Assembly (NCBI GenBank): GCA_947630885.1
Contig: CANRJI010000058.1
Coordinates: 1-6,462, forward strand
Source of the DNA: an uncultured Bacilli bacterium
GTDB taxonomy: Bacteria; Bacillota_I; Bacilli_A; RF39; UBA660
DNA length: 6,462 nt
Reading direction: 5' to 3'
Of the stretch, positions 4,893-6,462 are shown piece by piece (the first letter of the stretch is position 1; each line of letters starts with the position of its first letter). The position numbers and the translations under genes were made by a program. The notes under the pieces are model-generated. The model worked only from the letters and a program-made list of their open reading frames with translations, was not told where the DNA came from and made no database searches.

Positions 4893-6462
4893 TTATATTT
4901 CACTAGGAAGAAGGATATTTCCTTTACCAATTCCAAATACATTTTGAATCCAATTTCTCGCTTCTCCATCTTTGGCTATAATTGTTACACTATTTGGAAG
5001 TTCGGCAAAAGCATGGTACTTATCATAATCACCAATATCAATAAAAGACATATTCCTCATATCAAGGTAATTAAGATTAGTGCATCCAGCTACAAACCAT
5101 CTAAATGCTCGACAATTATCCGTAATAAAATTACTTAAATCTAATTCCGTTAGGCCATGACATCCCTGAAACATACCACCCATAGAAGTAACTTGCGATG
5201 TATCAAAATGACTGACATCTAATTCAGTTAAACTACTGCAGTTATAAAACATACCTCCCATGCTCGTTACCTGCTCAGTGTTAAATTTTGACACATCTAT
5301 AACTGCAAGATTATTGCAACCTGAAAACATACCTTCCATGTTCGTTACCTGCTCAGTGTTAAATTTTGACACATCTATAACTGCAAGATTATTGCAATTA
5401 TAAAACATATTCCTCATAGAAGTAACTTGCGATGTATCAAAATGACTGACGTCTAACTCTGTTAAACCGCTGCAGCGACTGAACATGCTTGACATATCTG
5501 TTACATTTTTAGTATTAAATAATGAAACGTCTAAGCTTGTAAGCTCGCTGCAGCCAACAAACATACCACCCATAGAAGTAACTTGCGATGTATCAAAATG
5601 ACTGACATCTAATTCGGTTAAACTACTGCAGTTATAAAACATACCTCCCATGCTCGTTACCCGCTCAGTGTTAAATTTTGACACATCTATAACTACAAGA
5701 TTATTGCAATTATTAAACATATTTGCCATACTAGTTACGTTACTTGTAGCAATTTTTTGTAAGTCTAGTTCCGTTAAACTACTGCAGTTAAAAAACATAC
5801 CAGACATACTTGTTGCTTCACTAGTGTTAAGATTATTAAAATTAATCGTTTGAACACTACTCATACCATCAAAAATATTTCGTAGGCTCTTACTATATAT
5901 TTCTGCGTCACTTCCAATATATAAATCATATGTTTCATCATTATTATCGGTTATCCATCCTTTTATATAACCTTTCTTTTCTTCTGATAATTCATATGTT
6001 GTTACTGCATTTTCTGTGTTAATATAGTCTACAAAATAGATGTTCTTAATGTTTGTTCTATATGCATCTTCTTTAAAGTAAACATTAGCATTTCTTAGAT
6101 TTACTAAATATGCCTTATATATTCCTTTAATATTGATATCATTTTCAATATTAGATATGATTAAATTATTATTTGCATATGTGTAGTCACTACCTTTTAT
6201 TAATTCGGTTTTTCCCTCTGTTATTTCTAATATTGGCACTTTGGGATTAAAAGTAATATTAACTGGATCTCCTATTATGACTTCATTTGGATAGTCTCCT
6301 TCAATATCGGTATATGTTATATAATGATAACCTCGGAAATCCATATTTAAGATAATATTATAGTTTGTTTGTCCTTCATTATAATTACCTTCTTTATATT
6401 TGATGGTTAGGTATATTTTCTTCTTTATTCCTAAACTACATTCATTTAATTCATTACATATC
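4893..6462 (-). CDS. BspA-family (DUF285) leucine-rich repeat surface protein, 5' end off right edge
   Basis: BspA-like proteins are extracellular repeat proteins implicated in adhesion by gut and oral bacteria. The frame stays open through to the right edge, and ATG 6344 has no ribosome binding site, so the true start lies outside the window; 522 residues are visible. Counting from M at 6344: residues 1-100 are a beta-rich region of unclear type (ITYTDIEGDYPNEV..., VNITFNP). Residues 100-170 are the usual BspA lead-in (GWITDNNDETYDLYIGSDAEIY, then IFDGMSSVQTINFNN). Residues 174-433 are ten repeats of exactly 26 residues with the pattern TSxVTSMxxMFxxCSSLTELDVSxFD. A degenerate cap (434-483) ends the protein. 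No LPXTG, choline-binding or C-terminal membrane segment is present, so anchoring, if any, must come from the missing N-terminus. Several repeats are nearly identical at the DNA level. Confidence 0.92.
   Translation of the reverse strand, partial: ICNELNECSLGIKKKIYLTIKYKEGNYNEGQTNYNIILNMDFRGYHYITYTDIEGDYPNEVIIGDPVNITFNPKVPILEITEGKTELIKGSDYTYANNNLIISNIENDINIKGIYKAYLVNLRNANVYFKEDAYRTNIKNIYFVDYINTENAVTTYELSEEKKGYIKGWITDNNDETYDLYIGSDAEIYSKSLRNIFDGMSSVQTINFNNLNTSEATSMSGMFFNCSSLTELDLQKIATSNVTSMANMFNNCNNLVVIDVSKFNTERVTSMGGMFYNCSSLTELDVSHFDTSQVTSMGGMFVGCSELTSLDVSLFNTKNVTDMSSMFSRCSGLTELDVSHFDTSQVTSMRNMFYNCNNLAVIDVSKFNTEQVTNMEGMFSGCNNLAVIDVSKFNTEQVTSMGGMFYNCSSLTELDVSHFDTSQVTSMGGMFQGCHGLTELDLSNFITDNCRAFRWFVAGCTNLNYLDMRNMSFIDIGDYDKYHAFAELPNSVTIIAKDGEARNWIQNVFGIGKGNILLPSEI
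5046..5825 (-). repeat. Ten tandem in-frame 78-bp repeats of the BspA-family gene
   Basis: Each unit codes for 26 residues with no indels across ten units; the last (5046-5123) is divergent. A 151-bp block at 5169-5319 recurs at 5560-5709, exactly 390 bp (five units) away, with three mismatches. Part of it recurs again 78 bp on at 5325-5397 with two mismatches. This is a coding tandem repeat, not CRISPR. Confidence 0.9.

Noticed and set aside
5169..5709. Regularly spaced direct repeats that could suggest a CRISPR array
   Set aside because: The 78-bp units are contiguous, in frame and encode DUF285 repeats; there are no unique spacers or palindromic repeats.
4893..6344. Possible TGA-as-Trp recoding, considered because of the very low GC
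   Set aside because: The Trp codons I checked in the BspA-family, gltX, relaxase and small protein genes are TGG, and no in-frame TGA had to be read through.

Overview
The window reads as chromosomal DNA of a low-GC, AT-rich Bacillota (Firmicutes), possibly an uncultured gut Bacilli/Clostridia-type lineage. That rests on the very A/T-biased codon use, near-perfect AGGAGGTGA-like ribosome binding sites, a BspA-type (DUF285) surface protein, a Gly-X-Thr collagen-like protein and a YjcZ-like miniature membrane protein. The visible Trp codons are TGG and stops are TAA or TAG, so nothing suggests a recoded TGA. The species cannot be named from the sequence.

Left third (1-2240, all minus strand): a mobile-element arm. 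A gene for a protein with a HEPN-like Rx4H motif (1043-2224) is followed 40 nt downstream by a MobV-family relaxase (1002 to beyond the left edge). A weak terminator-like hairpin overlaps the end of the first gene. The pair looks like cargo plus mobilisation gene of an integrative mobilizable element or integrated plasmid.

Middle (2240-4572, minus strand): a short collagen-like protein (2338-2781) whose C-terminal domain stops abruptly, then glutamyl-tRNA synthetase gltX (2893-4530). gltX is a housekeeping gene that anchors the region as chromosomal. Each is followed by its own hairpin/T-run terminator, so they are probably separate transcripts. The collagen gene breaks off inside a motif that I recall continuing in relatives, right where the mobile arm begins. 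This makes 2282-2345 a candidate element-chromosome junction.

Right part (4573-6462): a 53-residue Gly/Tyr/Cys-rich single-pass membrane protein on the plus strand (4686-4847), divergent from gltX. It converges on a BspA-family leucine-rich repeat surface protein on the minus strand (4893 to beyond the right edge), with a bidirectional terminator between them. The BspA gene carries ten exact 26-residue repeats and shows recent internal duplication or gene conversion.

Functionally, the right two thirds combine a translation enzyme with three likely envelope, spore or surface proteins. The left third is a transfer module with a possible RNase-type defence or toxin gene.
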